Part shown: one piece after another, positions 1 to 13,626 of the stretch
Layout: each line of letters starts with the position of its first letter
Numbering within the stretch: position 1 is the first letter of the stretch
Assembly (NCBI GenBank): GCA_012064415.1
Contig: SSNU01000106.1
Coordinates: 62,001 to 126,000, forward strand
DNA length: 64,000 nt
DNA from: Gyrodactylus bullatarudis
Taxonomy: Eukaryota > Platyhelminthes > Monogenea > Gyrodactylidea > Gyrodactylidae
Reading direction: 5' to 3'
Translations under genes and position numbers: made by a program
Notes under the pieces: model-generated
Databases searched by the model: none
What the model was told of the DNA's origin: nothing
The model's input: the letters and a program-made list of their open reading frames with translations, nothing else

Positions 1-3000
1 CTCGTTATATTAATCCCCCCTGAAAATTACCACCTGAAAACGTGTGTGGGTAAAATTTGTATAGGTTTTTCTTACTTCAACTTTATAACAAAAAGGTGTG
101 AAATGTTTATCGTTTCTCTTTTGACACGAAAATAATATATATTTCTTTTGTTTTTGTTGTTATTACATTGCCGCAATTATGATAAACAACAATAAAAAGT
201 ATACTATATTTCCTTTTACCTCAGTTTATTTCAAATCCCGAATTCTCACATGAACCCAAATTTTTAAAATACCCCTTGATTCAATTCTTGGACTTTTGGG
301 TGATAAATTATCACTAGTAAAAAAGTTATTAGACGTTTGATTTAAAAGAAAAGCCTTTTCCTTCTAATAAAGTATGATTAAATGAAAAAATTTCACAATT
401 TAGCTGAAAAAATCTCTTGCATCTGTACGTTTTTTTTGACTTGGTGAACTTATCATTTTCTCTTTCTATCATTTTCATTATGTATAAATTTTTAAATCCA
501 TCTTCTTTTTCCCAGCAAAAGAAGAACTGGAAGAGTTGAGCCGAAGGAATCGCCTCTATCCAAAACATTTGCAATCAACCTATCCAATTATGACACAGGT
601 TCGTCTAGAACAAACACTCACCCCAGATAATCCTCTTAGATGACCCTGTGTATATTAAACTATATTTTATAAATTTTTCTAGCGCGTTCCACCTAACGTT
701 GTCTTGGAATCATTTACGGAACAAAAGAACCTCCCGTTGCCAAATTCCGATTCTGAAAATATCGACCGTGACATCAAGGAAATTGAAAGACTCACCCTCA
801 ATGCCCAGCGAAGACGAAGTCAATATCCTCTATCTACTAAAATGAGCAAGACCGGCTCGGTTCAACTTTCAACTCAAAGTCTCAACCTTGGGGATAACTC
901 CTCCAGATATGGCAAAGAATCATCTTCTTCATATGACTTTGTGAGAAACAAAAAGGTTTGTCCTCTTTACAAATAAATCAATTTCGTTATCCAAGATATA
1001 TCCCTTTACAAATGTTTTAAATTTCCAAGGAAAGTTTGAGAAAATCAACATTTATATTCTAACAATAAATGGAACATTTCGCCAAGTCTTTTTTCAAGGG
1101 TTTTGGAATAAATTTTCGCTCTTTTATTCAAGAATTTCTTGTTCTTCAAGTCCCAATGTTCCTTCAAAGGCACCTACCACTTCAGAAATTCATCGCCAGG
1201 TCTATAAATGCTTATGGGTTTAATTAGTTTGTTTTATCACAAGATCAATTTTAAAATCAGGTTTTATGAAATAAGCAACAAAGTCCCAATATGGGTATAA
1301 AAGGACATTATCGTCTTTTCAAAACAAACATCATCATTTAAAATTTTCAGGCCTTAATTTACGAATTTTTCTCGAGTGATTTTCTAAGGTCTTATTGGGC
1401 CGACTTTTTAGGTATTATTCTTTGTCTAAGGCTCAGAAAATACTTGGTTTACCGCACATTTGTTAGGTTGTCCATTAATATTCTAGAATACGCAGAGATC
1501 TTAGGTCTATCATCTGTAAAACTCATGTTTTATCAATTCAAAGAAAGTCAACTTTTCGTAAAAATTAATATTTGATCAAAAATTAACTTTGATTCTTAAT
1601 CAGCCTTTCCGTAATATATTCGATAGAAAAAAATCAAAAGTGTCTCTGGAACTTTGAGGGTTCAAAACAAATCAGTCATCATAAAACCCATTAGAAACAT
1701 TATTATCCAGCTAATTTGTAAAAATCATTTTGGCTACACCTGAAATATGACTTAGATACCCTTGATAAGGAATTTCTTCCTCCAAATATGAAAAGATCAA
1801 GAAGAATTGATCCAGAATTTTATTTTTCAATTGAAAATTGCAGGAAATCAGAGTTTTCCAACTTTTTTTACCCAGAAATATAAGAATGGTTCATTATGAT
1901 CGAATGCCTGCTCGTCTCTATTCGAAACAGTGCACCATAATAGGAAATGATAATCCAGTTGATTTTTCATTAGCCCTTGAAATTTTCTCCCAAGATTTAT
2001 CATCTGTTCCTCTTTTTCAGTGATAAGATTATGAATTATTCATTGAGATAGAGAACTAGATTTTACAAAGCTCTCCTCCTCCACCTCTAGGATTGATGAA
2101 CGATAGGAAAAAATACGCCCAAAAATATTATAAAGTTATTCTCAACTGTTGTCGTCAATTCATCTCCTAATTTCAATAGGATAATACTCCAATTTTACAT
2201 CTTCCATTCCCAGCGTGTAGGTTCTCACTTGTCTTTTATGAAAAAAGTGTCTGTTATAAAAAGATATTAAACTTTCTCTTATTTCAACTCCCATTTTTCG
2301 TACTCTTTCTCTCTCTGCCCTATGTATACAGAATTTAAATCAGGAAGTCATATCCCTTCCATATACCTGTTCTATAGGGACTGCTCAAGTAACAAGTTTT
2401 GAAAATAATTGGCAGCATCCGCATTCATTGCCAACCCCCTTGAAAAATTATTTATCTTCAATAGAATATATTCGTATTTAGATAATGATAAAGTTATAGA
2501 CTATCTCTAGAGTACCTTGGGTACTGCTCTTCAATAATTCGATCCCTGAATTTCAATTAAGGTTTTATTAAGTAAAAAAGGATGTCAAAAGCGCTTTATT
2601 TCAGGTATACAAAGAAAATTAAACACTAATATGATCCTAGCTCTCTTCAATAGGTTTCTAGGGAGCGGGGAATCCTTTGATCACCACAATGTCAATTGTT
2701 TGCTAGGTGCTTTGCATTGTAATTGATATTTCCCACCTTCATATACGTGTTACAAACATGGTATTCATGCATCAATGCATGAAAATGAGTTCATTTTCAT
2801 ATACAATTGATGAAAAAGACTTAAGGAATAATACATAAATTAATAAGAATTAAGAATTTTATCTGAGATAATATCTCATGTTTAGTGGGAATGCCTTGAT
2901 AAAAAGGGTAAATTTCATGTTTTACTGTAGCAAACTTTTCTCGGTTATCAGAGAGCTCAGAGAAGAAAGGAAAATTACTGGCCAAGTAATAAATTGATAA

Positions 3001-6000
3001 TATCTGTCATACTGTGCCACATTTTTGTAGATTTTTCCAAAATCTATCAATTTCGCCAGCAATAGAACTATAGTTTGATAAAAGACTTGCCGAAGTACGT
3101 ATTTCTCAAAAATAAAGTTTTTTCAATAAATTATCGAAACTTGAAACTTTGTCAAAAACTACAGCTGAATTTAGATTTATACAACTTTTGAATCATAATC
3201 AGGGATCAACATTTCGATAGAGTTCCCCGCAAAAATTTCAAAACAGTCAGTTGTATTAGTGGTCTTGAATTTTTGAACATCTTAGAATTTTTTTATTGTA
3301 AGCATATTCAATTTAAGGATCACATCCCCCTTTATGGCGCTATCATACAGACAACTTTTTCTTCTTCTTTACTTTGACCTTTTCTATTCCATCACTCTGA
3401 ATTTCTTTATCAGACATCAATTCCATCAATCATTTCCATCTTAGAAAACTCTTCACCCACACGAGTACACGTCTTCATTTTACAAGTAAAAGTATCCTCT
3501 AAAACATTTCTTGTTATATTGACCTTAAACTTTTTATTTGTTCTGGCTAGTTTGATGAGACAGCATCAAGTCTGATTTGCATTTCATACACACCTTTTTT
3601 TACAAGTGATAAAATAATATTATTTCTGCTCAAATAATAAATTGAAAAGATGAATAAGTACCTTATAATTTCCTTGATAGTTTCCTTGATAATCCAGACG
3701 ATTCGATCTTAGGCCACAAAAAATAAGACAGCCATAAGCTTACTTGCTAGCTAAAAAAATAATTTTTCAAATATCAAGTATTTTCGTGTAATTTTCTAGT
3801 TTGATTTTATACCCAACATGTCTATAAAGAAATTTGTAGATTGATTTCAGTTGATCAAAAGGCTTATTGGAATGAACAATTTATCAATTAAACTTCCATC
3901 AGTAAGTTGAACTATATCTTGGCTTCGCAATCTCGTGTTTTTTGTATACGAATTCTTCTTGTGTTTTTGACATCTAAAGAATATGTTTATCTTGAATCAT
4001 ACATTTTTGGCATTATAAACTCCCTGTTAGTATACTTTCTGTGTTATAAAAGAAACCTGATATTTTCATTATTTTCGATTCAAATTTATGATTTTTATCC
4101 TCTATTATTCTTACTGCCATGATAAACACGAAAGAAAAGAGATTAAAATCAGAGACACGGGTTCCTCATTGAAATATTTTTAATAAAAATACATAGAATA
4201 TCGTCACTTTGATCCTATTCTAGGCTAATTGAATGTAATATTTTTCTTAGAACCATCTCACATATGGAAGTTGTCAATCCATTTAATTCCCTATCAGGAT
4301 TATTCCTTACAGTATTTTATGAGCTTGAAAACGTTCTATTGAATTTTATTTTTTGTGAAATGATTTTAGGAAAAAAAGAAAACTAAATGAGTTCTTCTCT
4401 GTGTTTCTTTCTTAAAAAAATTTTTACCCGTGAAACAACCTGGTATCAAATTATGATTCTTTCATGAAATTTTATAAAAATTTGAATTACATAAAAGTTA
4501 CAGTTTTATCGATTCCTTTTTACTTGGTTCATTGCTATGATTCCCTTGACATTATTTTCCAAAATATATTACATTTAATGTCACAAATTGTTGATACCCA
4601 CACCTTGACTCCATTGTGAATAGAACAAAAGGTAAACCGATTTTAGCATGTCTCGTTCGTTGATTTTTTTATTCTAATATGCTCAATCTTTTACTCCCTA
4701 GTTGATAATGTTATTAATAATAAACGTTTTCCCGCATGTGGCAGTGATGGTACAATATATGATGAAAAATCTGAGAAATTAAAATCTTTAACGCCTTCGA
4801 ACCCGTATGAAAATAGAGGTTGCCTGAATTAATTTCGAGGGGATTAAGTTGTCATTAGATATTCTTAGACTTTTGATCTCAAAGATTTTTTTCACTTGCA
4901 TTATTTTAGGTTTTGGTATAAGAAAATCGGTCATTTTACCGGACCATAACTTTTACACGTCATTTCAATTCCCCTAAAGAGTCCATTCGATATTATTGCT
5001 CGAAATTAAACTGGATCTGTGTCTTGTAATCGAAATTTTCCTAAATTCTCCCCCGCTTGAGAATAAAATTCCATTGTTAATGTCTCTATCCCCCTTGTAA
5101 AGTGTCTTCAAGTTTACCAAAATTCACTCTCCTCTGTTGCAAAATATGCTTTTTAATTGATTTTAATCAAATATGAAAAACGTTTACGTGTGAGATATTT
5201 TGAATACAAACAATCTGTTTCAATGTTCTTTTAAACTGTTCCTTCCTTCATTCACTTACAGTTTGTAATATAGAGAGAAAGAGAGTAGACAGTGTGTTTA
5301 TCAACAAAATTATTTGTCGTTATTACTTTTTTTACCTAATATTTGTACTCTAAAAACACATTTTTAGATTGAGGTTTTGAGAAATATTACCCTTCTCAGC
5401 TCAACTAAAATGGAAAATTTTTTAAACTCTTGGTTTATCATTTCTAAACACTAGATTTTATACTTCAATTAATTATCTTTTCACAAATGATCAAATTAAG
5501 CTGTTTATTTTAACACGTTTTTGTGAAAACGCTGATAACGAATCTACAGTTACCTGAACTCTATTATTTTGATCCAAAAATAGACCATCTCTTCGAGGTT
5601 TTAAGAAATTGATTCAGGCTATTGCATATGTGAATTCTGTGAGACTGATTATAATTGATCCTCTAGTCATTTCAGATTGGCAAATTTTCATGGACTTTTA
5701 TCGCCAAATTCTAATTCTTTATCTAACCAGATTGCTTTAAATCTTTGAAATAGATCAAAATTCTCAGTTTTTCAATAGATTATAATTCATCTTAATCTAA
5801 ATCTATATTTTCATCCTTTGTATTTAAAAATTAATTGAACCCTTTTAAGTGGTTTCCCATCTCATTTGTACTTTATAATATGTACCAAACCATTTCTCAT
5901 TTTACTTGTTGAACCATTGTTCCGATTGTTAAAGGACAAAATTCTTCATTAAATTATCATATTCATACATGCAGTGGGATTTTTATGCTAATATATTATG

Positions 6001-8070
6001 TGTATTTATTTATCAGTACTCTTGATACATCTAGATTAGGTCTCAATTTTTCTATACATTTTATCATCTTGAATAGAAAATATCCGGTACATAACATAAA
6101 ATTAAAATAATTATAATTTCGTAAACTTGTTGAAACCGTCTGTAATTTAAAATGCTCCTACAAAGCCTAGATGGATTAAATACTTGATCACTAAAGTTAT
6201 ACTACTTATCCGATCTAAACTTGGCAACTGAAACATTAGAACCTATTGTACCAGAAGAAAGTCGTATAAGGCATTTATACCAAGTGTAAAGATGAGAAAT
6301 TCAATCAGCAATTAAACTTCATAATAAAATTTATAAAGAAATAAACTGATTTAATAAAACTATAACGTTGTTCCCTCACTACTTGGTTCAAGCTATTGAG
6401 TTGGTAGATTGTGTCCTTCCATTGATTTTGGTTACATTTGAAAATACCCTTGATACTTTCTCAGATAATTAACCCTTTTTGTGCCGATTAGTTTGGCACA
6501 TTTCTGGATGAATCAAAGCTTTAAAAACCCAGAAGGTAAACTTGCATTAGTTATTTTTGGCCAAATAGAGAAAAAAGCTATTTATTAGTCTCTGCACCGA
6601 GACAGTTTCATCTAAAAAAATTTTTTCAATCTTTCTAAGACCTGTTTCTAACTCTTAAAGACTCAGGGAAATTTTTTTTCAAGTTACATCGCTGAGATTG
6701 AAAATAAATTTAGTAGGATTTTAGAATATGCTATTTTTTCTAAAACCAACAACCAACTTTTTTATTTTAAGAGATGACATAAAAGTATTTCCTTCCTTTT
6801 TCTATTCGATCTCTATATGTGGTTTTTCAAAAAAAACGTTCTTTCTATCTTTGAGGAAATTTTTAATATTTTTTTTAAAAACGAGTCATTTTTAAATAGT
6901 CATAACTCCTTGATAAAATATTGTAGCTTGACAAGTCATAGCTCTTCTTAATGCTCTTCTTAGTGATCTGACAAATAAATTATCGAAACAAACAATGATC
7001 ACATGAGGATTACAGAAAAAAATTATAGAATCCTTCTATTTTGGCCGAGAGGGTTAAAGGAAAGTGGTCAATAAACTATTTTTAGTTTCTTTAATTCGAT
7101 ATATGAGCCGCTGGGGTTTAAAGGGTTAATGAAAGGAAATTATTTATCTATGAAATTCATCTCATCATCCATTATTCTTGTATATTGTAAGCAACATATT
7201 TTTTTTACTCTAACATTTTTCATATCTCACCTGAATATTTTGTTAATTAACTTTTTATAGACATGATTAGGCCATAATAAAAACATTATTAACAATTATA
7301 CTTTTGCTAATTGTTTAAGAGTTCATATTCTGCTGATGAAATTTATCATGTGATTTTATTGGAAATTTTGCTTATTTTTAATCAAAAAACTTGTCCCCAA
7401 GCTATGCATTAATTGAAATATTTCAGTTGAATTACCTTGTCATGAAAATAAAATTCTCCTATACCCTGACCAGGTGACAAGTATTTTTCAAATTTGGTAG
7501 AATTTACCGTACTTTCCTCTCGATCAAATAATATTGACCAGTTTCTATTTTTTCGTTTGAATAATCGTCTTCTTCATCATTCTGCCTAAGTAGGTTCTTC
7601 TCTCCTTAACCCCTTTCAGGTCCATGGCCTATATGTGGGCCAAAATATTAAACTTTGAATAAAAATACTATAGCTAATTCGTTTTAAAGAATAAAACACC
7701 ATTCGATAGATTGTTTATCAATCTTGACTTAATTCATCTTGTTTATTAAAAAACATGTCTTTTGAATAAAAATTTTTTTCTTCAGACCGAACCTGATTTA
7801 ATTAAGAATGTGTTTAAAAATTTGAGAATTTTAAATGTCCGAAAGATTTTTAGAAATTGAATTTTATTTTTTAATTTACAGAATGAAGCGTTTGTCATCA
7901 ACTTTGCCGATAACAACCCCAGTGCTCTTCCCGTCAAGAATAAGCCAAAACCTATAATTATTACAAAGCCGGCCAGTAATAATTTGAATGCCTCCAAGAT
8001 TTCTCTAAACGATAGGCCCCCAGTCAACAATGCCAATCAACGAAGGACTGGAATTCTCAATAGAAATTAA
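1..8070 (+). CDS. NUMA1: NuMA/Mud-like spindle protein, C-terminal part (5' end outside window)
   Basis: Exons seen at 516-598, 683-955 and 7882-8070 (stop TAA 8068-8070); a possible further exon ends at 49 (donor 50-51), whose single leftover G fits the phase of the exon at 516. All junctions are GT-AG and in phase. The exon at 516-598 encodes ELSRRNRLYPKHLQSTYP, which closely resembles the conserved RNR..P.HL...YP block in the C-terminal region of vertebrate NuMA and fly Mud, proteins that link dynein and the cortical LGN/Pins complex to spindle microtubules. The next exon (91 codons) is Ser/Arg-rich and low complexity; the last (62 codons) is basic, with a KNKPKP stretch, as in NuMA tails. 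An AATAAA lies near 8458. The 6.9-kb gap before the last exon is much longer than introns of nearby genes, so the last exon could belong to another transcript. The family call rests mainly on one motif. Confidence 0.55.
956..7881 (+). other. Long intron (or intergenic stretch) without recognisable coding exons
   Basis: If the flanking exons belong together, this is a 6.9-kb intron with phase 0 on both sides, donor GTTTGT and acceptor TTTACAG. Open frames inside are short, AT-rich and without recognisable domains. The only structured piece I can point to is the TTAA-flanked element at 6473-7125. Confidence 0.4.
6473..7125. mobile_element. Possible piggyBac-like non-autonomous element
   Basis: The 653-bp segment begins CCCTTT and ends AAAGGG and is flanked on both sides by TTAA (6469-6472 and 7126-7129), the target duplication typical of piggyBac elements. 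A small inverted pair, GTGCC and GGCAC, lies just inside the left end. There is no coding potential. The terminal repeat is only about six bases, so chance is possible in such AT-rich DNA. Confidence 0.35.
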
Positions 8071-9914
8071 TTAATCATGATCCTACACACTTACTTATCG
8101 GTTTATCTCCCATACTTGATGATGTATTTTTTTAAATATCGAATGTGTACAAATAAGATTGGAGATCTCAACTAAAAGTCTTGCTCAAATCATCTGATTC
8201 CTAATCCTCTTTACTCCATGGCCGTACTCTTTTTTCTTTCGTTTAACCCTTTGGACCACTACACAGTGTCTATAAAGTAACTTTGAATGTTGACGTTAAT
8301 CCTGTAAAAATAAGAAGAGAACTAGTTTTTTATTTTTTAAATCTTGATGAAAAGAATCCATTGTGTGTGTGTAAAAGAACCAACGCGTTGATCAAATACA
8401 GAATATATATATAAATGGGCTTTCCTACAATGTTAGTCGATGTTACATGATATATCTAATAAATATAGTTTTAATGCTTATCTTAACTCAGTCAGCCTGT
8501 ATATTATCGTGAAGCTCAAATATCCTATCTTTATTATTAATAATTTCAGTCACATTTTCTATTAATTTTTCGGAATTCTATTTCATAATTTAATACAATG
8601 AATTGAAAGGTACTTGACTGTAGTGAGTAAGACTAATTTGAATATAATCAACCTTCTTCAATGGGATGAGACGATTGTAACCTCTTCAATTTTATCTGTA
8701 AAAATCTTGGTTATTGGTCCAGATCTGAAAGACCATTCAAAATTAAGTGAAAATGTACGTCATATTTAATCTGGACTCAATTTCTTACTTAGGAATGCGT
8801 TAAGCAATCAAACACAATCGAAGAAAACTCGAATTACTCACGGCTTTCGACCTTTGTTGCAGGGTATCGGAAAAGGATCTAACTTCTTTGAAATCAATAG
8901 GAAAAATGTTGTGATCCATGATGGAATCTGAAAGAGTCTTTGGAAAAAAGTTGGCTGTATTCCAATTAAATCTACGTTTACTAATATTTATAGATGTCAT
9001 CATTTTCTAGCATTTTCTTGCACAAAATATACTACTGGTAAAAAAAGTCTATAGTTAATACAGTTTTCGTTCAAGCCTAAATCAGTTCAAGTTGATATCC
9101 TATTTTGGTTAAGTTATAAAGTTATTTAAAAATAGTTAAATAAAATTCACCCTGATTGTAACTGTTGCCTAGAGATATATTTTGCAAATTTTCGATTTCT
9201 ACCCCGGGTCAGATTCTGAATTAGAAAGAATTCGAATGATGGATAAAACCTATTTATGAACCAGTTGCTATAGAAACAAGGATTTTCTATTAAAATTAAC
9301 GTGTTGAAAAATTGCTGAATTTAATTTTGGCCATTTTTCTCATGATAGAAGCTTTTCAATATTGTACAAGTTAAATAAGTCTTAGGGATCAACTGTATTT
9401 CTATCAAAAGCCTATAAGATTTTTTACTAAAAATGGAAATATAACCCTATCACTGCCCTTCTAATAGAAAATTATTTTTAAGAAAAATTCGTTCTGTGAA
9501 CCACAATTTCACCCAGGGAAAATCAAATTGAGAATATTAAAATTGAAAAATCACTCCCTACTGCAGAGATTCATTTTTTGTTTGACAGAGAAGTGATTAT
9601 TTTTAAGGATAAGAGTTTAAAAAAATGTTTTAAACACAAATTATCCAAGAAAAGAAAGTTGTTGACAATTTACCTTTTTTCCTCCCGGTAAACTAGGCCT
9701 TCCCTCATGTTTAGAGGAAAGAAAAACATTGAAAAACAGCAATTCAATAAAAAATTAGGGACAATCAGACATTAAATAGATTAGTTGTTGCATTGTGAAC
9801 TAGATGATTACAGGCATTCTCAATTTTGGGCAATTACAGAGAAAACTATTGTAGTTTAGAGAGAAACTTGAAAAAGATACAGTCGTGAATATAGCTGAAT
9901 ATACAATTTTGAAA
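8071..9914. other. Gene-poor interval with no clear feature apart from the doubtful small gene
   Basis: Downstream of the NuMA-like stop this carries its probable 3' UTR and AATAAA, then AT-rich DNA in which I recognise no conserved coding segment besides the weak candidate at 8692-9003. Confidence 0.4.
8692..9003 (-). CDS. Hypothetical small protein, doubtful two-exon gene
   Basis: The minus strand has two tandem ATG codons at 9003-8998, a 54-codon exon (9003-8842) and a good donor GTGAGT. A pyrimidine-rich acceptor (TCTTTCAG) at 8725-8732 joins in phase to an 11-codon terminal exon ending TAA at 8692-8694, giving 64 residues. Composition is protein-like (SDSIMDHNIFPIDFKEV, then SFSDTLQQRSK), without transmembrane segments or a family I recognise. 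It could equally be an old transposon fragment. Confidence 0.22.
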
Positions 9915-10185
9915 GAAATAGTAAACGTTTAAGAATTAATCAAGAATAAATGCAAGCTGAAAAAACACCAAGACTCTCCATTAAATAGCAACAGTGGAGA
10001 GAAAAGTGAATAAGCTCACATAGGCCAAGGTAGTTGAAGATTATAGGAATAATTTTTCTGAACACATAGATTGGGCCTGTATTGATTTACCCTCCTTTAC
10101 CCATACATCTATGCTGTCATCCTCAGGATTTTTGTATAAAACGGAAAATTTTGAAGTTGAAGCTGCGTGGCTTAAGCTAGTAACC
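9915..10185 (-). mobile_element. Penelope-like element, 3' fragment
   Basis: The reverse complement matches the end of the GIY-YIG region and the 3' UTR of the PLE copy at 12546-13838, including the block that encodes the [11 protein letters not shown] region and the tail with GGAGAGTCTTGGTGTTTTTT. It carries indels relative to that copy, for example missing bases around 10160-10180. It is 5'-truncated, as expected from incomplete target-primed reverse transcription, and is a dead fragment. Confidence 0.8.
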
Positions 10186-12545
10186 TATTCCTTTTTGCCC
10201 AAATCTCAGGGACCAATAATAGTTGAGTATTTTCTTAACCAATAATATTGAAGCAACATTTTCTTCATAGGTTGATCTAATTTTCTAAAATATTTTCCAA
10301 TTCATGATTAACCCTTAAAGTACCAGAGAATTTTTTTTCATTCAATCTTTTTTCCATCCAATGGTTTGTAAATCTAGAGTTGTTTTAATACAATAAAAAT
10401 TTTGGTTAAATTAGAGAAAAGTTGCCCCCTCTTATTTCTCTCAAAGTTTACTTTGAATCGTATTGGTTTTTTTATTATGAATTTCATCGCAAGGGATTCG
10501 TTTTCATTTCATCGATGTTAAAAAGCCCTTAGTCTCTTTGTCACTCAGAAAAATTACTGCGGAACAAGGGAGGTCAAATGTTCTATAGACTGGCCCAAAT
10601 TTTGGTTAAGAAGTTATCGATAAAAAATTGGGCCAGTTTTTGATACGAAAACAGGCTATATTTTTAGATTTATAAGATGGAGTTCAGGCGATTTGAATTC
10701 TAGAGGTATGATTCCTCGATGAAAGTTATCTTACTTTTTATCTATGACCCTGGAAGTAGGGTTTCAAAAAAAACGATTTTTAACAAAAATTAAATTTTGA
10801 ATAAAATCATCGGTAATGGTCTCATCCATCTCAGCATGTGACCGATACCTCCTACAACATGTCACAAAAAATAAACTTTCACTTTGAATCAGACACCCAA
10901 GACACTAACTTAAATGGGAATTGGGCTTGCTAAGATAAGCCTAGAAAAACTTATATTGTTGATAAAAAACAAATAAGAAAGGAAAGATAAAGATGATTAA
11001 ATTAAAATCCGTTCCTCAACTAGGACATACACAATTGTATTGAGAATAGACTAGTTCAAGAATAGGTTGAGTATACACATGAATATATCTAAATAGACCA
11101 TAATAGGAATTGAATAGTACTCGGGGACCTACTCGATTTTCATTGGCTCATGGGTTATTCGCCCGTAAATAAAATTTTGCGTCGTTCCAGAACCAGACCA
11201 TTACCAAATCATCTCTCTTTGAATTAGTATAACACAAATTTGAGGAAGGATAGAGCCAAGATCTTTGCCTATTCCATGAGATTAATAAATTTCCTATCGA
11301 ATGGGTGATAAATGAAGCATTTTCTGCGGCTTAGATGAACAATAATGAGCTGCTAAAATGAAGTGAGATAACCCAGTTGGACTTTAAGGCTTGAAAAATG
11401 GAGATTTTTGTAAAAATCATTGATTCTCAACTTCATATCAATCTTAAGCTTTAGTTTAAAACAGTCTTGAAAACTGGTTACATCGAGTTTCACATAAAAA
11501 CCAGTCAGAATTTCTCTTCAAAGTACAAAACCACTCAAGTTTAATAGTTTTCGTGATCTGTCACAATTTCTTTTTCTTCCAGTAGCTGCGGGAGTATTTC
11601 TTTTATTTTTCTCTTGTAATCTTTACACTCGATCGTTTTAATGTAATCTGATTGTAAAATTATTATTTATCTTGTCAATTCTCCTGTCTAGGGTGTTGGT
11701 CAGAAAATCTACCTCAAATAAAGGAAATTCTTTCACTATTGCTTTCACCTTCGTAGACTCTAGCGTGTCGTTTTGAAACTTGAGTATCAAGTTGTGAATT
11801 TGTGATTTTTATATCAATTTGTTCTATCAATGTTCTACAGCGAAAATCCCCCTTGTCTCATCTAATTTCAACATCAAAATGTATTCAGGTATTAAATAAG
11901 AGGGAGGGGTAAAAATACATCTTGACAAACCAAGTTATTGATGAAAAGTTTTTGTATTTGAGTGAAAATTCTCAAGTTTTTATCAAATTGCTTTATATGG
12001 AAATTTTATTTTAATTAATGACTGGTATTTTTTCTGATCGAATTTTAATATTTCTTTTGTTCATTTAGCATGAACTGTTTTTAGAATAGTGAAAAAAATC
12101 TCACGTGTTTATAACTCTAATTTACATATTTCTGCATTGAGTAGAGAGCAGCATTTATTTTATTGATTTATAACAGTACAAAAGATGAAATTTATGAGAA
12201 AAAACCCAGTACATTCGAATTTAATATTTGAAAATTTTAATTTTTACATTCTTTTTTTTAATAAACGAAAAAATAAACTTGATCCAATTCAAGATAAAAA
12301 AAATCAAGAACAAACTCCAAGTGATGAAAAAATTATCAAAAAACAATCAATGTTTGACGTCGCAAAATATTTCTTTCACATGTAAAAGAAGCTATCTAGT
12401 ATATATGGAACCATAGGAAATTTTTGATTGGCCAACAAAAACTCTATTTCTATTGGTCTATTATTCATGAGTATTGGGGTAGAAATGGCATATAACTAAC
12501 CCATAATTTTGAAAGATTTATATAGATGAACATGATGGTTTTGAA
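10186..12545. other. No gene recognised
   Basis: AT-rich sequence with no conserved exon that I can recognise. A piece of the dispersed repeat ending in GTAAAAATCAT lies near 11400-11455. A frame at 12185-12385 (Lys/Asn-rich) upstream of the PLE may be part of its degraded 5' region but has no motif. Confidence 0.4.
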
Positions 12546-13626
12546 ATGCAAAGTAATGAGATTGCGTCTCTCATTAGAATTTGTTGTACCAATGTCCCAT
12601 TGTCATTTCAAAACAAAGTGTTTATTCAGAAAGATGGGATAGCTATGGGATCACCTCTTAGTCCTCTCTTAGCTGATATCTTTTTAGGTTGGTTAGAGAT
12701 GAATAAAATGTCAGAAACTATCAATACTTTCACTGATGTTTACATTAGATATGTCGATGACACTTTTATTCTGATGAAACCTGATGTATAAATAGAGGAT
12801 TTTTTCTTATATTCTCATTTCATCCGAATATTAAATTCACTATGGAAAGAGAATCTAATGGTATTTTGAGTTTCCTAGACGTCAAACCAAACAGAAAAGA
12901 AGATGGATCAATTTTAAGAAATATTTATAAGAAGAAGACTGATAACGGAAAGTATCTTCATTATGCTAGTTTCAGTCCTATATCTCATAAAATTGGCTTA
13001 GTAATTGGTCTAGGGAAGAGGATAAGAAGAACCGCGAGTACTGAGGAATGGACAAATGAAATAGAGAATTCGAAGTCATGTTTGATGGAAAATGGTTATC
13101 CAGCAAAATCAATCAACCTATGGTTAGAGATGAGGTTGTAGAAACAGAAGAGGTTGATAAAATTACTATTTTCGTGAAGCTTAACTTCAAAGGAGATGGT
13201 TTCAGTAATGATATACGAAGAAGACTTAATAATCTCATAGATCAAAATTATGATAATATACAATTGAAAATTGTATTTAAAACACAGAGATTGTTCAGTT
13301 TTATTCATAAGGATTTACTCAAACCTGAAGAGAAGACTCTATTAGTTTATTAATTCCAGTGTGATTGTGGCGCTTCTTACATAGGAAGAACTATTAGGAA
13401 ATTGTCTAGAAGATCGAATGATCATCTGCATAAGGATACCGCGGTTACTAGACATCTTAAGCAGGAAAACCACGCAGCTTCAATTTCAAATTTTTCCGTT
13501 TTATATAAGAGAGATGACAGCATAGATGTGTGGGTAAAGGAGAAATTCTTTATCAATCAATACAAACCCAATCTATGTGTTCAGAAAAATTATTCCTATA
13601 ATCTTCAACTACCTTGGCCTATGTGA
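12546..13626 (+). pseudogene. Penelope-type reverse transcriptase / GIY-YIG protein, broken
   Basis: The first frame (12546-12791) has the RT segment with KDGIAMGSPLSPLLADIF and the catalytic YVDDTF motif. A stop and a frameshift near 12790 lead into 12842-13141, the RT thumb-like part (FLDVKPNRKEDGS, then GKYLHYASFSP). A second frameshift leads to 13078-13353, and after an in-frame TAA at 13351-13353 the same frame continues with the GIY-YIG core [11 protein letters not shown] and [12 protein letters not shown], ending at 13626. At least two frameshifts and one stop show it is inactive. In intact relatives one protein would copy element RNA and cut the target. Confidence 0.85.

Noticed and set aside
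3907..4122. 71-residue hydrophobic plus-strand frame
   Set aside because: Looks like a membrane protein but is Phe/Ile/Leu-rich as any AT-rich frame would be; no splice partner or homology.
7782..8036. Hydrophobic 84-residue minus-strand frame
   Set aside because: It is the antisense of the final NuMA-like exon, which has correct splice phase and composition on the plus strand.
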